Shown piece after piece: positions 1 to 13,033 of a stretch of DNA of 64,000 nucleotides. The stretch comes from Metellina segmentata (taxonomy: Eukaryota; Arthropoda; Arachnida; Araneae; Tetragnathidae). The notes under the pieces were generated by a model. The model did no database searches. It saw nothing but the letters and a program-made list of their open reading frames with translations, and was not told the DNA's origin. Within the stretch, counting starts at the first letter, position 1. Each line of letters starts with the position of its first letter. The position numbers and the translations under genes are program-made. The stretch spans positions 83,880,931 to 83,944,930 of the forward strand of contig OX375872.1 in assembly GCA_947359465.1 (NCBI GenBank). Direction: 5' to 3'.

Positions 1-3000
1 GGTGCTTTACAAGTTACTAATTTATGACACTTCTGATGCAATATACAATATTAAAGAGTCGTCTAGATTTGACATAGACCTTTCTATATCTTTTCATACA
101 CATCACAAATAAGTCTAATTTCGATCGAACCCTGACTTAGGTGTATTTCGATACTTTTTTTTTGCCAAGAGTATTATTACTTACATTTTATTTTTAACAT
201 TGGCTGGTTGTACACTTTCATAAGGCAAACTTTGCACACACACACAATAGAGGACAATAAAATGTAGAAGCTAACTTAGATTCGACCGATAAAGATATTT
301 GATTGAGAAATAAAATGTTGAACCCACCATCATTGTTATAAGTGCATCCTGAAAATGAATGAGCTTAAATTTATTCGATAGCATTGATCAGTTAATATAG
401 ATTTACCTTAATTTTTTCAAATGTAAAAAAAAAAAAAAAATCCATGGTGAAGGATTTCTCAGTGGAAGAATATGTGACATCAATATAGAATGCCTTTGTC
501 ATGCAATCGTAATTCTAGAACTAAGTATATCTGAGTTTTCTTTTTGGATGACATCCAAAACTGGCTGACAATTCTGGTTTGCAGGTGACAGTTAGGGGAT
601 GTCTCATTATGGAGTACGCTATATATTATTAAGGTAATTTTGAATTATTCTTAGACATTAGTTTGGTATGAATAATTTGTCACAGAGGATGAAATATAGA
701 GGGCTGTATTTATAAAAAGTACGCTAAAAATCAAGAATTGATTGAAAGTCAAGGTTTTTACGACACAGCAAGAAAAATTAAGGCATGTTACGTGCGAACA
801 TTTCCGATTACTTTCGAAATTTATCTTTTGGGGGAACTTTTTCTCTTTTAGGGACACAATTGTGATCGGACCACTTTTATGAGCAGTTTAATCTCAAACC
901 GTTAGAGCTGTGTTAAACGCACCAACGCTGTTATAAATAAACCAATGATATTACCGAGTAAAATGACTATCGTACAGTTTTCAATCCGAATTCTAAGTCG
1001 AAAATAATTTTGGAACAATCAATGCTACTTTTCATAATTCATAAACATTATTTTTCTGTTAAACTTCTTGTTTTAAAGCTTTCACTTTAATACGGGATAT
1101 TTTTCTTGTCTCGAAATTCTTAATTTTTTCGACTAAATACTTAATTCAGCTGTAAAGTTATGCGAAATGTTTTTTAACTGAAGGTTGGCACTTTTTAAAT
1201 GGTGTTTATTTCTTTTAAATGTATTAAACTATTTCCTTTATGTATAAAAAATAATTTATCTGTGTCTAAATTATACAGAAGAATTATGTTTCATGCACAA
1301 AAGAATAATATTTAACTATATAATTGTTATTAATATAATTTCACGGATCGATTTCCACTATCATCAAGACGGTGTTCACATTGATTTTTAAGCAATTGCC
1401 TACTTTTGGAATATTTATTTCATGACAATAGTTTAAGACGAACTAAAAATTTACTGTGCATATTTGATACACAAAAACTAAATTATAATAAGATTAAATT
1501 GATACGATATCTGATAATTTTTTTAGGATTTCCTTAACCAATTTTGACCTATCAAAGTAATTTTTGGGCTTTATTTTAAAAATTTGGAAAATCTTAATTC
1601 CAACAAAAAATTATTTCTATGTGAATAAGTAGTATTCCTAAAATGATAACTAAGCAGTTGGCCAAGGTTAAATCTATAAACTGTTTTGAACTTATATTCA
1701 ATATTCATTTGAATTATTAAATGGTATATTATATTTACTATAAACATGTTTATTGCTATGAGTTCGTAGAATAATAATATACTTACATATTATGTGTGCT
1801 ATAAAATATTTCAGTGGAGACAATACGTGATTGATAAATTTAATGACTCGAACAATCCAACGGTGCAGGTTCGAATTTTAAATTTCTTTCATTCAATTAA
1901 CAGTGTGGAATAGTTTTCTCAAATTAAGATGCCTGAAGTTTTCTGAGATGCAACGCTAGTTTAAGCAACTAATGAAATGGATATCTGAGTTGGCGTTCGC
2001 TCGCAAGCCGTTATTGAGTGAATAAGTGATCTGGAAATACATAGGAGTCTAAGAACTTTATAGTGTTTAATTTGTTCTCATATTTTAAAATTTATTTAAT
2101 GCCTCAGTGCTGTTTAGTGTTCCGACTTGAACGTAGATTAAACTAATGACTTTAGTTTCGAAAGAAAAACGAAGCACAGGGACAACATGGTTACATATTT
2201 AAGGATAAATATTTTTAGAGTAAAGAAGTTTGTATTGAAATTAGAATAGTTCGGAATTTTAAAGCAATACTTTCATAGTAAACTGTAGGTTTTAATTGGA
2301 TGATTAGTTTGAAGTAAACGACAAACTTGGAGTTTTTTACTTGCATGCTCTTTTAAGGTCATACGAATTCTTAAAACTATTTTTAAAAGTAGTAAATATT
2401 TATTGATGTACTATAAATGCATATGCTAGAAAATTTGCAATCTATTCTGTAAAGTATATTGCTTTCCACAAGGAATACCAGAAAAATAACAATGATTCGC
2501 AGCAGATATTTAATACAGATAATCTAATCTGTATTAAAACTGAATCACACAAGTAACTAGTTAATGTATGCCTTCTCAGCATAGCATATAATACTAACTC
2601 AAAAATCCATAAATTTACATCATCCAAAAGTTGAATAGTACAATTATTTTGAGAGGATTATTATTCAACGTGAATTGAACTAAAGATATTTTAAAAATTC
2701 ATTTTGCAGGAAGAAACTCGAGGCATCTGTAAACTCCCTCTGAAGAGAAAGTACCATTGGTGGTGAGGCAGGTTTGAACCAGAAAGATAAAGTAGGGTAG
2801 TAAATATGAGGTCTTTTTATAAATACTAAGAGTGAATTTCTATACACAAATTCCTGTGTTACGAAGGATCATCCAAAGATCTCAGTACAAGATCGTTATC
2901 TTCACTGAAGAACATAATCTTTCTACTATTGAACTACGAGACTCGTTATTATGCAGCTAATACAATTTCTACTCTGTAGTGTGTGCACATTTTTATGAAA

Positions 3001-3427
3001 CAGTGGGAATTGGGGAATTCATAAACAAAGTACCAGCCTTGTGGGGCTTGAACCTGTAGCTGGTCGTCAATATTTGTATTTGTATTTGTACTCTTGCAGG
3101 TGGGTAAGTTTTAATTAGAGATAATCTCAGTTCATTCAAACATGTGAGCATGCGAACTGGATGCAACAACATTGGAGGTTCATACTTTTCATAGATTGAG
3201 ACAGTGGTTGTAAGCGATTTTGGTGGTTTTTATGATTGACATAGTGTATTCTCCCTTTTTTGACACGACAATTATGTATCTAACCTGCTATCATTCCGGT
3301 AATAATTGTCAATTTAACCTCATTTGTTAAAGGTTGCGTTTCAGTAGGTGGACCCACAAACGTCTATGTGGTAATAAACGTATCATCCTAAATTCTCTGA
3401 AGAGTAGAGACTATCCGAGGTCCATAC
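1..3427. other. AT-rich non-coding stretch
   Basis: No coding region recognised on either strand; the few ORFs are short and of random composition. It contains a short (CA) run near 235, an A-run near 424-440, a 12-bp-arm hairpin at 2509-2538 and a TTTGTA tandem run near 3070-3090. Confidence 0.5.
2509..2538. repeat. Perfect 12-bp inverted repeat
   Basis: TTTAATACAGAT at 2509-2520 and its exact complement ATCTGTATTAAA at 2527-2538, with a 6-base loop. It could form a small hairpin. No T-run or gene context gives it a role. Confidence 0.5.
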
Positions 3428-3645
3428 GGAGCCGTGGTAGCCCGTTTGGAGGAGTAACGGATTAGCGACCTGAGATTTGCGAGTTTGATCCAACCAAAGA
3501 CCGTAGTGTACAAAGGTGGTTGGTGCATGTTAAATCTAACAGGGTCTCAAATGTCCTCACGTTAGCGTGGTGTGAAAATTTGGAGAGTGGGGTGCCAGTT
3601 CAAGTTTTAACTCGTCATTTGACCGTGGTTCAAAATTACGTGGTG
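3428..3645 (+). mobile_element. tRNA-derived SINE (family A), 3' truncated
   Basis: The head reads like a tRNA gene: GTGGTAGCCCGTTTGGAG resembles a box A, and GCGAGTTTGATCC some 40 bases on resembles a box B. The body contains the family block GTCCTCACGTTAGCGTGGTG. The last ~85 bases seen in full copies, from the TCTTTCCCTT block to the (CCTA)n tail, are missing. At least a dozen related copies lie in this window. Confidence 0.75.
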
Positions 3646-6011
3646 TTTGATTAAAAAAAATATTGAAATCCATACATATTTCGTATTTACTTATACAGAT
3701 AAAGAGTTTTAATTTGATTTATCGAGCGACAGTCATATTTTGTCGGCAGGTGCAAAGCGATTTTTCAAGAGACCACAGATCGCTAAATCTAAATCACAAA
3801 TTGAACATACTAGAGGGGTTTGAGAGTGAGAGAGAGAGAGAGAGGCAACTGCATATTCACTCTGCCATGTACAATCAAGAGACCTTGTAGCTGTACTGCT
3901 GAAACACAAGTGCCTTAATGAGACACAGTCCTCCTTACTGAGCTGCTTGTCAATCCGAAAAACTACCCAGGACATCCTGATCAAGGTTGAATAGTAGAAA
4001 TGGATAACATTCTGTGTTAAGAACTTTTCCCCATTGCATTCTGGCTCGTTAGGTTTAGACAAGTTTAACTTATGCGATAATTTGATGAAAATCATTTTTA
4101 GAAAAAATGTCATATCATTCTAAAGGGGACTTCACGAATTCGAAAATTCACAAAATTTAAACTCCCTTATGTTTTTGCTTATCGCAATTGTTCTGTGTAT
4201 TTTCATAATTTATAGAAACCTATTCTTTAAAATTAAGTCAAAAGAATGCTACAATAGTGAGACTCAACTGGTATAGCAGCTTGTATATAATATGTAAAAT
4301 AATTAGTGTTTAAAGAAAAATATGTTAGTCTAGAGAAAAGCAGTAATAATTCAAGTACCTCTTAAAACTTTCAACAATGCTTAGAATTTCTATCGTTTTT
4401 AAGTGAAAAACGGAATATCTGTAGTAATTGGCAATATGAATATAAAGGCATCTTTTAAAGCATTTTGTCACAAAACGCGATACTTTCTTTTCTATACTTA
4501 ATAAGTTACACTAAGGTATTCTTTCTCAGAATGAAGTATTTATTATCCAAATGAAAAATCCATGTTTTTCCATAAAAACTACTTCTTACTTTCAAAATAG
4601 GTGTTCGTGAAACTTTGTGTAAGAACATTAAAGTTTTACTTGTGTCTAGTTTACTACCTTCAGAGTATTTTCTCTTTCAACAAAAAGATAATACATTCTT
4701 TCATTAATTAATTAAACATGAGACGAATGGGAATTAACATTCACAACCGTTACATTCAATGTTGAAGAAGAGCACTTATTTGTTAATAGCTTGCTTCTCA
4801 ATATTTGAGAATTCATTTAAAACAAGACGTCAAATAAGGGTAACCTGATGTCTGAAAAGAAATTAATTTCATATTATTATAAGAAAGCAGTAATTTCTGT
4901 TTCTCCTTCTAGGATAACTCGATAAAAAAACTATGATGGAGCAAAAAAATTTTCAAGAAACGTGACAACACTTGATTGGGGCGTGCAAGAGAAATAGGAA
5001 ATTTTTTGAAGAGCCATTGAGTTTTACGAGCTGAATGATCGTTTCTAAAAGTGAGCTATACCGATAAAATAAGAAGTTACAAATTTAGACACTTTCTTTC
5101 CTTATCCATGAAAGCGATTTAAGCGTACAATTTGATAACAATTATGCAATTAAACAAAACTGATTTAAAAGCTAATGCAGCAAAGAATTTCGAGTGAGTT
5201 GCGTCTACGCAAACTATCCATTAGTAATGATTACTTTTAAAATAAAGGCTATATTTAGAGTATTTGTTTAAAGAGAAAATATTGAGAACAAATTTAAAAG
5301 AAAAGTTTGATGATACTTTCAGAAATTCAAAATGTTTTCACGTTATTGGAAAGAAGCATAAACAAGCTAAGCTGTTTTAAAGAAATAATAGCTTTTAAAA
5401 TCCTGAATATAAAGTAACATTATCCATCATCAAAGTGAGCATAGCTACCGATTGAAGGAGTCAATGAATATAAAAAATTTTCACATTTAAAATCAATTTT
5501 AAAATTTATTTTTAAAATACTACATTAAACACTGATAGTTGGGTTTTATGGTGCAGAGGCCACATTTGGTCACGTAAAATACGAACATCAAACATTTAAA
5601 AACGAAAATTTATAAAAAGTATTACCTTGAGACACAGGTGTCAATGCTTCATAGAAAAAAATATGTTGATAAAAATTAAATCCTTTAACTGAGTATATTT
5701 TTGCTAAAATTACACTTTTTTTGTTTGGAGATAAACTTAGCATTTTTGTAAATTTTTGGTAAATTGCATTTAATTTTGGTAGAAGCTTTGAAATTTTTTT
5801 CTTGATTTTTAATGATTCATATTGGTTTGTAGAAACCACATTTTCTATTCTTGAAGAAGCAAGGCATTAGTACTAAATTTTACTGTAGGCGCATGTTTTC
5901 TAGATTTAACTCTTCCTTAGGTTTCAGATATACAATCTTTCCTCTAATTCAAATGCATTGTGCATTTCGAGTGATTAGTTTGTTAATATTTTTATAGTCC
6001 GAACTTTAATA
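3646..6011. other. AT-rich non-coding stretch
   Basis: Apart from the GA run I see no gene, element end or structured repeat. ORFs here of up to 126 codons lack recognisable domains. Confidence 0.45.
3821..3844 (+). repeat. (GA)n microsatellite
   Basis: Short GA dinucleotide run. Apparent coding frames over it on both strands are composition artefacts. Confidence 0.8.
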
Positions 6012-7490
6012 TACCGGGTGGTTATAATTAAAGTATCCCTGTTCAGAGCACTTTAGAGAAAAAAAACAGTGGTTATATGAACGCAAAAAAAAAAGTAATT
6101 TAGTTCCGAAAATACCGACAGGGGAAGTGATGGCTCTACGAACAGTCCCTTTAGTAAAAACATAATTCAATAAAATGTCTTCGCATTCGTGATACACATT
6201 AATTACGAATTGTAAGTAGTAGAAGCAACAATCAACTGTCATAAACCTTGAGTATGAAAATTAGGTAAGCATTTTACAAATGTTCCATGCAGCATCAAAA
6301 GAAAGGGTCATTAGGTAAATCGTTTTAACGCAATTTGCTATAAAACACTTTCAAAACTTCGTGGAAGCATTCGACGATAGCTATGGTACTCTCATTGTCT
6401 GACCGTTCTTTATTAGTAAAGTTGTTTTACAAGAATGTCGAAAACTCTGCTGATGCTCTTCGCGAGTATATACTTTTGAAATCGTTGTTTGCAGGTCCTG
6501 TGACAGCATGTGGCACACGGAGAATGGTTAAATGCTTCGAAAAGACTGGAAGCTTTTCAGTACGACAAATACGCCGCCGAAAACCTGTGACAGCGCAATT
6601 TGTTGAACAGGTTGCAACGGCTATTGTTGAACAGACTAGTCAGTATGAGGCAGAATACAGTAATGCTCGAGCTGTAAACAAAACAATTGGATTTATTCTA
6701 AGCAACAGTATAAAAGTGTTTGCGGAAAATTTTAGAAAGTAATCTGTATAAGATTCAGGGTAACGAAGCGTTGCAAGGTTCTGATACAGAAATACATGAA
6801 ACGTTTGCTTTGATATTCCTTATACGCATGCAGATAGATGACAACTGTCACTGGAAATCTTGTGGAGTGATGAGGTACATTTGATCTGTGTGGAGAAGTA
6901 AACACCCAAAACATCCGCATCTAGGCAACGGAAAATCCTTGCCAGTTTCAACAGATCCCCTTACATTCTCCAAAACTAACTGTTTGGATTGGGTTTGCAG
7001 CAACATTTCTGATTGGTCCCTACTTTTTTGAAGAAATCCATCAACAGAGACAAAAGACCCGTTCAGTTACTGCACAGAGTTATAGGGACATGTTGCAGAG
7101 AACATCGTTATTCCTCTGCTCCAAAGCGATGAGCCCTCAGCTCTACTATATTTCAACAAGATGAAGCACCTCCTCAGATTGGACGTTCTGTTCAACAGTC
7201 GTTGCGACAGCATTTTACAGAAAATCGAGTAATCAGTCGTGCATTCCCATCTTCATGACCACCCAGTTCACCAAATCTGAGCACTTAAGACTTTTGGCTG
7301 CGAGGTTAAATAAAAGCATGACTTATAAGGCAGGTATTTGGAACATCGCAGATTTGGAGGACAGCATCATACAACATTACAAAAGATCAGTTACGTACGG
7401 TTGTTGAACACGTCATCACACTGTACCAGTTATTACTTCTACAACATGGTGAACACATTGAACACTTTCTACAGCTTTCTTCCCTTCTGC
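6012..7490 (+). pseudogene. Decayed mariner/Tc-type transposase with N-terminal DUF4817-like helix-turn-helix
   Basis: An open segment from 6383 to 6739 encodes MVLSLSDRSLLVKLFYKN and a helix-turn-helix region with RMVKCFEKTGSFSV and RRRKPVTAQFVEQVATAIVE, matching the DUF4817-type N-terminus common in arthropod mariner-like transposases. Downstream, pieces of the catalytic part appear in shifting frames: a YRDMLQ-like segment, an ISTR/FQQDE-like piece where the second catalytic Asp is expected, SLRQHFTENRVISRAFP, SSPNLS (usual SPDLN) and VITLYQLLLLQHGEHIEHFL near 7410-7470. Several frameshifts and stops make it inactive. The 5' edge at 6012 (ACCGGGTGGTTATAATTAAAG) looks like a terminal inverted repeat; I could not find its 3' partner. 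Confidence 0.75.
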
Positions 7491-7630
7491 ATTCCCTGTG
7501 TAAAATGTTTTAGATGCATTAATTTAATTGAAATTTGGTTGTTTATGACTATTGTCAGCATCTATCGCCCTCTTATACCACTTTCAAATTGTAATTAATC
7601 TGTATCACGATAGAAAGGCCATTTCGAATT

Positions 7631-7865
7631 ATGTTTTTACTAGAGCCAACCAACCGGTATAGTGGTTAAGGTGTTGGCCTCTGGCTAGGAAGATTCCTGG
7701 TTCGGGTCAGGGTATGGATGTAAAATGTGATGTCCTTAGTTAGGGGTAGCGTGGTCACCTACACTGGGTGCACCTATACAATTGGCTATCGATTCTGGCC
7801 TTGTAGTGACGAATGATCAGTGATCAAGTGTCCGCCGTAAATAAAAATAAATGTTTTTACTAGAG
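7631..7865. repeat. 15-bp target-site duplication pair of the family B SINE
   Basis: ATGTTTTTACTAGAG occurs at both ends of the span (7631-7645 and 7851-7865) with no mismatch. Confidence 0.9.
7646..7850 (+). mobile_element. tRNA-derived SINE (family B), full length with perfect target duplication
   Basis: The 205-bp insert begins CCAACCAACCGGTATAGTGG. It has a tRNA-like box A (GGTATAGTGGTTAAGG) and a T-arm/box B (CCTGGTTCGGGTCAGG), and ends in an A-rich tail (AAATAAAAATAA). It is flanked by identical copies of ATGTTTTTACTAGAG at 7631-7645 and 7851-7865. The sequence differs from the family A SINEs of the window. The undamaged duplication suggests a recent insertion. Confidence 0.85.
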
Positions 7866-8300
7866 ACTGTTGGTAGTGCGCCATATATTCACCTATCGAT
7901 AATTTTCGGAATTGATTTTTTACCACCATTTGTTTCCCAATGTTCTGAAATGTATACCACGCAGATTTGGCGTCCTTGTGACCACTATTGTTTCCTCTAC
8001 ATTGCTCTGAACAGGAATACTTTAATTATAACCAAATGGTAGTTAGTTTAATTTCATATGTAAAAAATAACATAGTAAATATTTTTTAGATTTTTGATTG
8101 TAATAAATTTTGGGACTCACCAGTTGTATCTGTATAGTTTAAATATTATTATTAGATTAAAAATCAACATAACCTTTTATAATTGTTTAAGGATTTACAC
8201 TTAATCATTTTAAAGGGTTCTGCTCTGTCTCAAATTTTACAGCGATAATTTTTGAACCTTGAAGACTTAACTTATATCTGAATGTGAAGAGTAGTCAACT

Positions 8301-8429
<129 letters not shown>

Positions 8430-9770
8430 AGAATTGACTGTTACACTTTATACTAGTCTGCCATATTCATATTTAATGTTAAAGTCTATCATCAATGACT
8501 ATAATGTATTTTGTCGGTAACGATTAATATTGTAGTTAGTCTGATCAAAATATAATATTTGTTCAAAATATTTAGATAAGATATAAATACTTTTCAATTG
8601 GGCTTTTAAAGAAACAAGTAACTTGAAAATAATTAAATATAGTTAAGTATATAACTTTCTTTAAATTATAATTGAAATTTGAGAGAGGTATATTAAATTT
8701 TTTTAAATGCCCCCATATAAATTTCTTATTTTGATTTCTAACTTTTCCCGTAGAACATAACACAAAAGATGGTCATTCTTTGGTAAGAAAGAAAAATGCT
8801 CTTTTATTTCTAGTGGGTGAAAAATGTATTTCATTTCTCTAATAATGTTTCTTGTGATAGATACACTTATGTGTGTACCTTTAGCAGTTATTTTTGAGTC
8901 GAATTTTGAATGAATGTATTTATGTGTTCAGAAGAACGGACGTTGGTTTCTGTAAATAGTAGTATTTTCTTTTGAATAATGAAAAAAATTAAAAAACTAC
9001 GAAGAAAAAAAAGTACAAGGATTCTCTAACCATAGATCATTAACCTTGTAGTTAAACTTGAAAATCGCTAAACCATAGGTGTATGACAAAACATTAAAAT
9101 TATTTTTATCCTACACACAATAAAATAATTATACTCAATATTTTAAGCCACTTTGAAAATTAAAGTATTTATTTTCATTGCATTCATCTGTTTTGTTTAA
9201 CAAAAAAGGGGTCAAGTTAAGATACATTTTCTAAGGATTTGGGTTTGTTGTTTTTTTCATCTCACTTTATATAGTTGGTGCCAATTTATTGCTCAATTTT
9301 CCCTTATTGGATTTTCTATTGAAGAATAAAGATGGCTAACTGCGAGATGAAGTTAAATAGCTGCAATTTGAGCAATTGCTTAAGAAAGTTTGGAGAAAAT
9401 GCTTGAAAATGAAGGTAATTTTCGATTTCACGAATAACGGACAAACTTGGCATTAATGAACTCTTTTACTTTTACGAAAGTTTCTTTGAATTCATAGAAT
9501 CGACATATTTCCTATTAATGAATATTTATTCATCACGTGTATTCACGATTTTTATGTACTTAATATAGATGCTAGTTTCGAGTATAGTATAAAAAATGTT
9601 TTTCCTTTATGTAAAGTATTTTTGTTATCAATGTTAATATATATTACATAAAGGCATCTGACTACTATTGATGGTTAATTGCTTATTTGGATTTTCTAGC
9701 CAAGGTCCACGGTTAAGACAAGCTAGGCAACTAGTTTCTATTAAAATGCGAATTTTCTATGTAATTAGAA
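8430..9770. other. AT-rich non-coding stretch
   Basis: No coding region, RNA gene or element end recognised. Confidence 0.45.
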
Positions 9771-9782
9771 TCAATTGTTTGG

Positions 9783-10098
9783 TAGGTAGGTATTTTAATT
9801 AACGTCGCATTGGAGCAGAACAACGTGCTATTGGCGACGGTCCGGAAACAAACTCAAAAGAAAAAATTTGAGGACAACATCACGTAAATTTGAACCATGG
9901 TCAGATGACGAGGCCACACCTGAGCTGACACTTCACCTCTCCAAACTTCCACACCACGCCAACGTGAAGACATTGAGGCCACGACAGATTTAAAATGCAC
10001 CAGGCCCCTTTGTACATAAGAGTATGTAGTTGGATTCGAACTCACAACCTTCCGGTTGCTAATCCTTTACTCTTAAAACCGGAATATATAGACCCTCC
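9783..10098 (-). mobile_element. tRNA-derived SINE (family A), near full length
   Basis: Reads on the minus strand from a tRNA-like head near 10095 to a (CCTA)n-type tail at 9783. It is flanked by the 12-bp duplication TCAATTGTTTGG (9771-9782 and 10099-10110), which fixes its length at 316 bp. The ORFs on both strands here are SINE shadows. Confidence 0.88.
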
Positions 10099-10110
10099 TC
10101 AATTGTTTGG

Positions 10111-11051
10111 AGTTTACAAATTTGTGTTTCCTATACCGAAGTATTTTGTGTCAAAATGGCAAAAGCAATGCCTAGATAAAAAGAGATAGACTAGAATAAA
10201 ATAAAAGAACTTTAATTTTGAAAGATTCCAAAAAGAAAATGTTTCAGAATAGAATCCAGTTTGCAAGAACGAGAATAGAATCTTAAAATTTTGGTACTTC
10301 GACATCCTCAGGTGCATACCCCCTCTGTTCTAGAATAACATTCTATTTTAATATTTATGATTTTCCTTGGATACATTTAAAGGGAAAATCTTTCTAACAT
10401 TTTGAACTTCGAACTAATGTGTCTAGTGACTTTGGGAGGTTATATTTTTACGTTGACAAGAAATCCATTTCCTTTCTAGCAAAGATGGGTAAAAGGATAT
10501 GTAACGACTAATATTGTATATTTGACTTGGCTTTTGTACCAGTTGCATCAGAACACTTTCCATTATCCTGTGTCCATAAATCCTCTGCTTTGTCATTCTG
10601 ATTCGTTCTAAGAAGCTTAGGTTGAATTACTCTTTCACTTCCTTTCAATTTTAGAAATAAGAATCAGAAGTGAATAAAAACTGCAGAGAAATTCGATCGC
10701 ACAGCTGTACTTTTATCCCATAGGTATCAAATCATTACGAAAAGATGAGTATGCGCATATTTTAATATTAAAATTTCTCTAATTGTTAGGTACATATTCA
10801 GAAAACAAATTTGGGATTGAATCTCTTCTCTTTCCTATTCGAGTTGAATTGTCAAAATGCAAATGATCACTTAGTTTATTATTTTTTTCGACGGCGAACA
10901 GACAGTTTTTCCATTTAAGTGGCTTAGTAAAACTTTGATTCTTCTATTTACTCTGATTTAACATCACTTATGAGTATTTCTGAATTTTAAACACTAAACA
11001 TATTTCAAGGATGGCTCGAGACGCATGGGCTCCTCAATCAATACGTGCCTG
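10111..11051. other. AT-rich non-coding stretch
   Basis: Nothing recognisable on either strand. Confidence 0.4.
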
Positions 11052-11206
11052 TTAACTTTCTAAGTGGTTTCGACGAGATATCTAGTCCATCACTATCTGA
11101 TCAACTGTGCTAATGAAGAGATATCTCGTCATAAAGATAGTGCCAATTTTTTGATGATGACAAGATCAAGGATATCTCGTCGAGACACAACCACTAGGAG
11201 GTTTAA
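11052..11206. mobile_element. TTAA-flanked MITE, nearly palindromic (copy 1)
   Basis: TTAA at both edges (11052 and 11203). The ends are inverted copies: CTTTCTAAGTGGTTTCGACG on the left, and the complement of a related sequence (CGTCGAGACACAACCACTAG) on the right. Repeated GACGAGATATCTCGT-type palindromes fill the inside. Two further copies are at 13034 and 60975. TTAA duplication with a CCCTTC-like end points to piggyBac-type mobilisation. There is no coding capacity. Confidence 0.75.
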
Positions 11207-11787
11207 ACACGTTGGTCAGTTCGATGAATGTGTTTGATTCATGAGTGAGCATGAGGAAGTACAAAAGTGAGCCTGAAGTGACTTAATATTGCATTATCAT
11301 TATAATGAATAATTTTGAGATCATGGAAAATTTTAGAGCATAAACATGTGAAACGCATGCAATTATGATCCTTGGTATACATCAATGCTTCATTAGTTTT
11401 AACAGAAAAGTCTTTATGAATTTTGTTGCTTTTTTGTTTGTGTTGTAAAGTTTAAACAATTGATTTCAGTATTTTTACTTTTACGATCTATGCAGAAAGC
11501 AGTGCATAAAAATTGTCTTTGATATTTTTTAATTAGATATTCTGTAAAATATTCTTCAATCGGTTTAAATTTGTATTAGCAGAACAACACATCTTAAAAT
11601 TAAGAGAAGGTTGGCAAGCGGAAGCGAGCAGGAGGCGGAGCCACCTAGTTAGTATATATATTTAAGCATGATTAAAAATGAAGAGGAAAACTTATTAGTT
11701 GACTACAAAATCCAAAACTAAAAAAGGATTTAAATGCAGGATGTGTGAAGTTTTGCAGGAGTTTAATTTGAGTAAAGATGGGGATGG

Positions 11788-11880
11788 AACGACGTAGCGG
11801 CCGAGTTTAGGATAACGAGCTAGTGTCTGGGAAGTTTCCTGCTTCCCAAGTGTCTTTGATGCGCCGGCAAACGAAACTGA
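11788..11880 (+). other. Possible tRNA-Ser-like relic
   Basis: The stretch GCGGCCGAGTTTAGGATA resembles the box A of type II (Ser/Leu) tRNAs (GTGGCCGAGTGGTTAAGG), but no acceptable box B or closing acceptor stem follows. It could be a decayed tRNA gene, a SINE head or chance. Confidence 0.2.
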
Positions 11881-12334
11881 ACTCGGTTAGCTTTTAGAGT
11901 GTCCAGTCGAGACATCAGTTTTGCGGTCCTATTATTTGTCAATGAAATATCTTGGAATTAATTTGTTGTTTTATCTTATACTAAAAATGAAATTACAGCA
12001 AATTGTGTGCTCAGATGGCAAATTGTTATAAATAATTTTTTTAATTTTTCGTGATAGCAATTTTTAAGATTCAAGATTCAACAAGTGGTTCTGTGGTTTT
12101 TTACTTATATTACATTTTTCCACCTTTGTTTTATCATAAAATGAAAGATAAAGACTTACTACACTTTGCCACTTTCTAACAAACCAGATTCCAGAATGGG
12201 ACTTACTCAATTTTTTGAGATAAGTGACTTATAACATTTTGCAATCTAAGCACAGAATTAATTTATTTACCTTTTAAATTTAAAATCAAGTCATTATTCA
12301 TTTAAGTTGAATTAAAAAAAAAATGGGTTTGTTT

Positions 12335-12647
12335 GGTCGGTAGGGGGTGCCAAGGCCTGCTTCTGAAAATCTTCCTTCCCAACGCACGGTGCAAAGTTCT
12401 TTAAAAAACAAATTTTAATTTTTTTCTGTAAAAATTTTTGAAAACAGAAAAAATTGTCCACATATGCTATGCACCAAACATGCTAAAAAAACCCAAATAT
12501 GCAAAATGGTCCCAGATATGCAAAAAACATGCAAAATAAATTCGAGTTTTTTGGTTGCAATTGCTAAAAAAACAATCAATACGGACTTCTATCAACATTA
12601 GGGGCAAAAAAAGGTATGCAAAATATGCAAAATCCGAGCTCTAGCAA
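12335..12647. mobile_element. Possible hAT-like non-autonomous element with ATGCAAAA repeats
   Basis: Dense ATGCAAAA/TATGCAAAAT units and an end reading AAAATCCGAGCTCTAG resemble hAT-type termini, which begin with CAGAGCTCGG-like or TAGAGCTCGG-like sequence. The left edge near GTAGGGGGTGCCAAGG is uncertain, and I did not find an 8-bp duplication. No transposase is present. Confidence 0.35.
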
Positions 12648-13033
12648 TTACATATGCTGAAGAAAATTAAAACTGATAAATCTTCTAAAAATAAACTTTT
12701 CCAGAAGAACTTGCCTTACTGCATTCTAAAAAAATGCCCTTACAACGAACTAAAGTTTATATATTTTTAAATCTGTTTTTTGGCACTCAGAGTGGTACCT
12801 ACGCATATATCCGTTCTGAAACCCTGATTTCCTCGCTTATTTCTAGCCAGCTTCAACCTTCTTGGCCAATAGAATGTGTCCATTGATTCTTTCAACCAAT
12901 CGATGTGGTGATGTAGGTGTGTTGCGGTGGAAAAGCATTACTACACTACTTGGGTTGAAATGTACTTAGATTTGTCAATGTATTGTTTCTGCTACATTTT
13001 CTACATTTAGTTTCATAAATTGTTTATTAACAT

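Noticed and set aside
3428..3500. Genuine tRNA gene
   Set aside because: The tRNA-like head cannot close into a full cloverleaf and is followed by the SINE body shared with many other copies.
3733..4113. 126-codon minus-strand open frame
   Set aside because: Crosses a GA microsatellite, has no recognised domain, and no splice or promoter context supports it.
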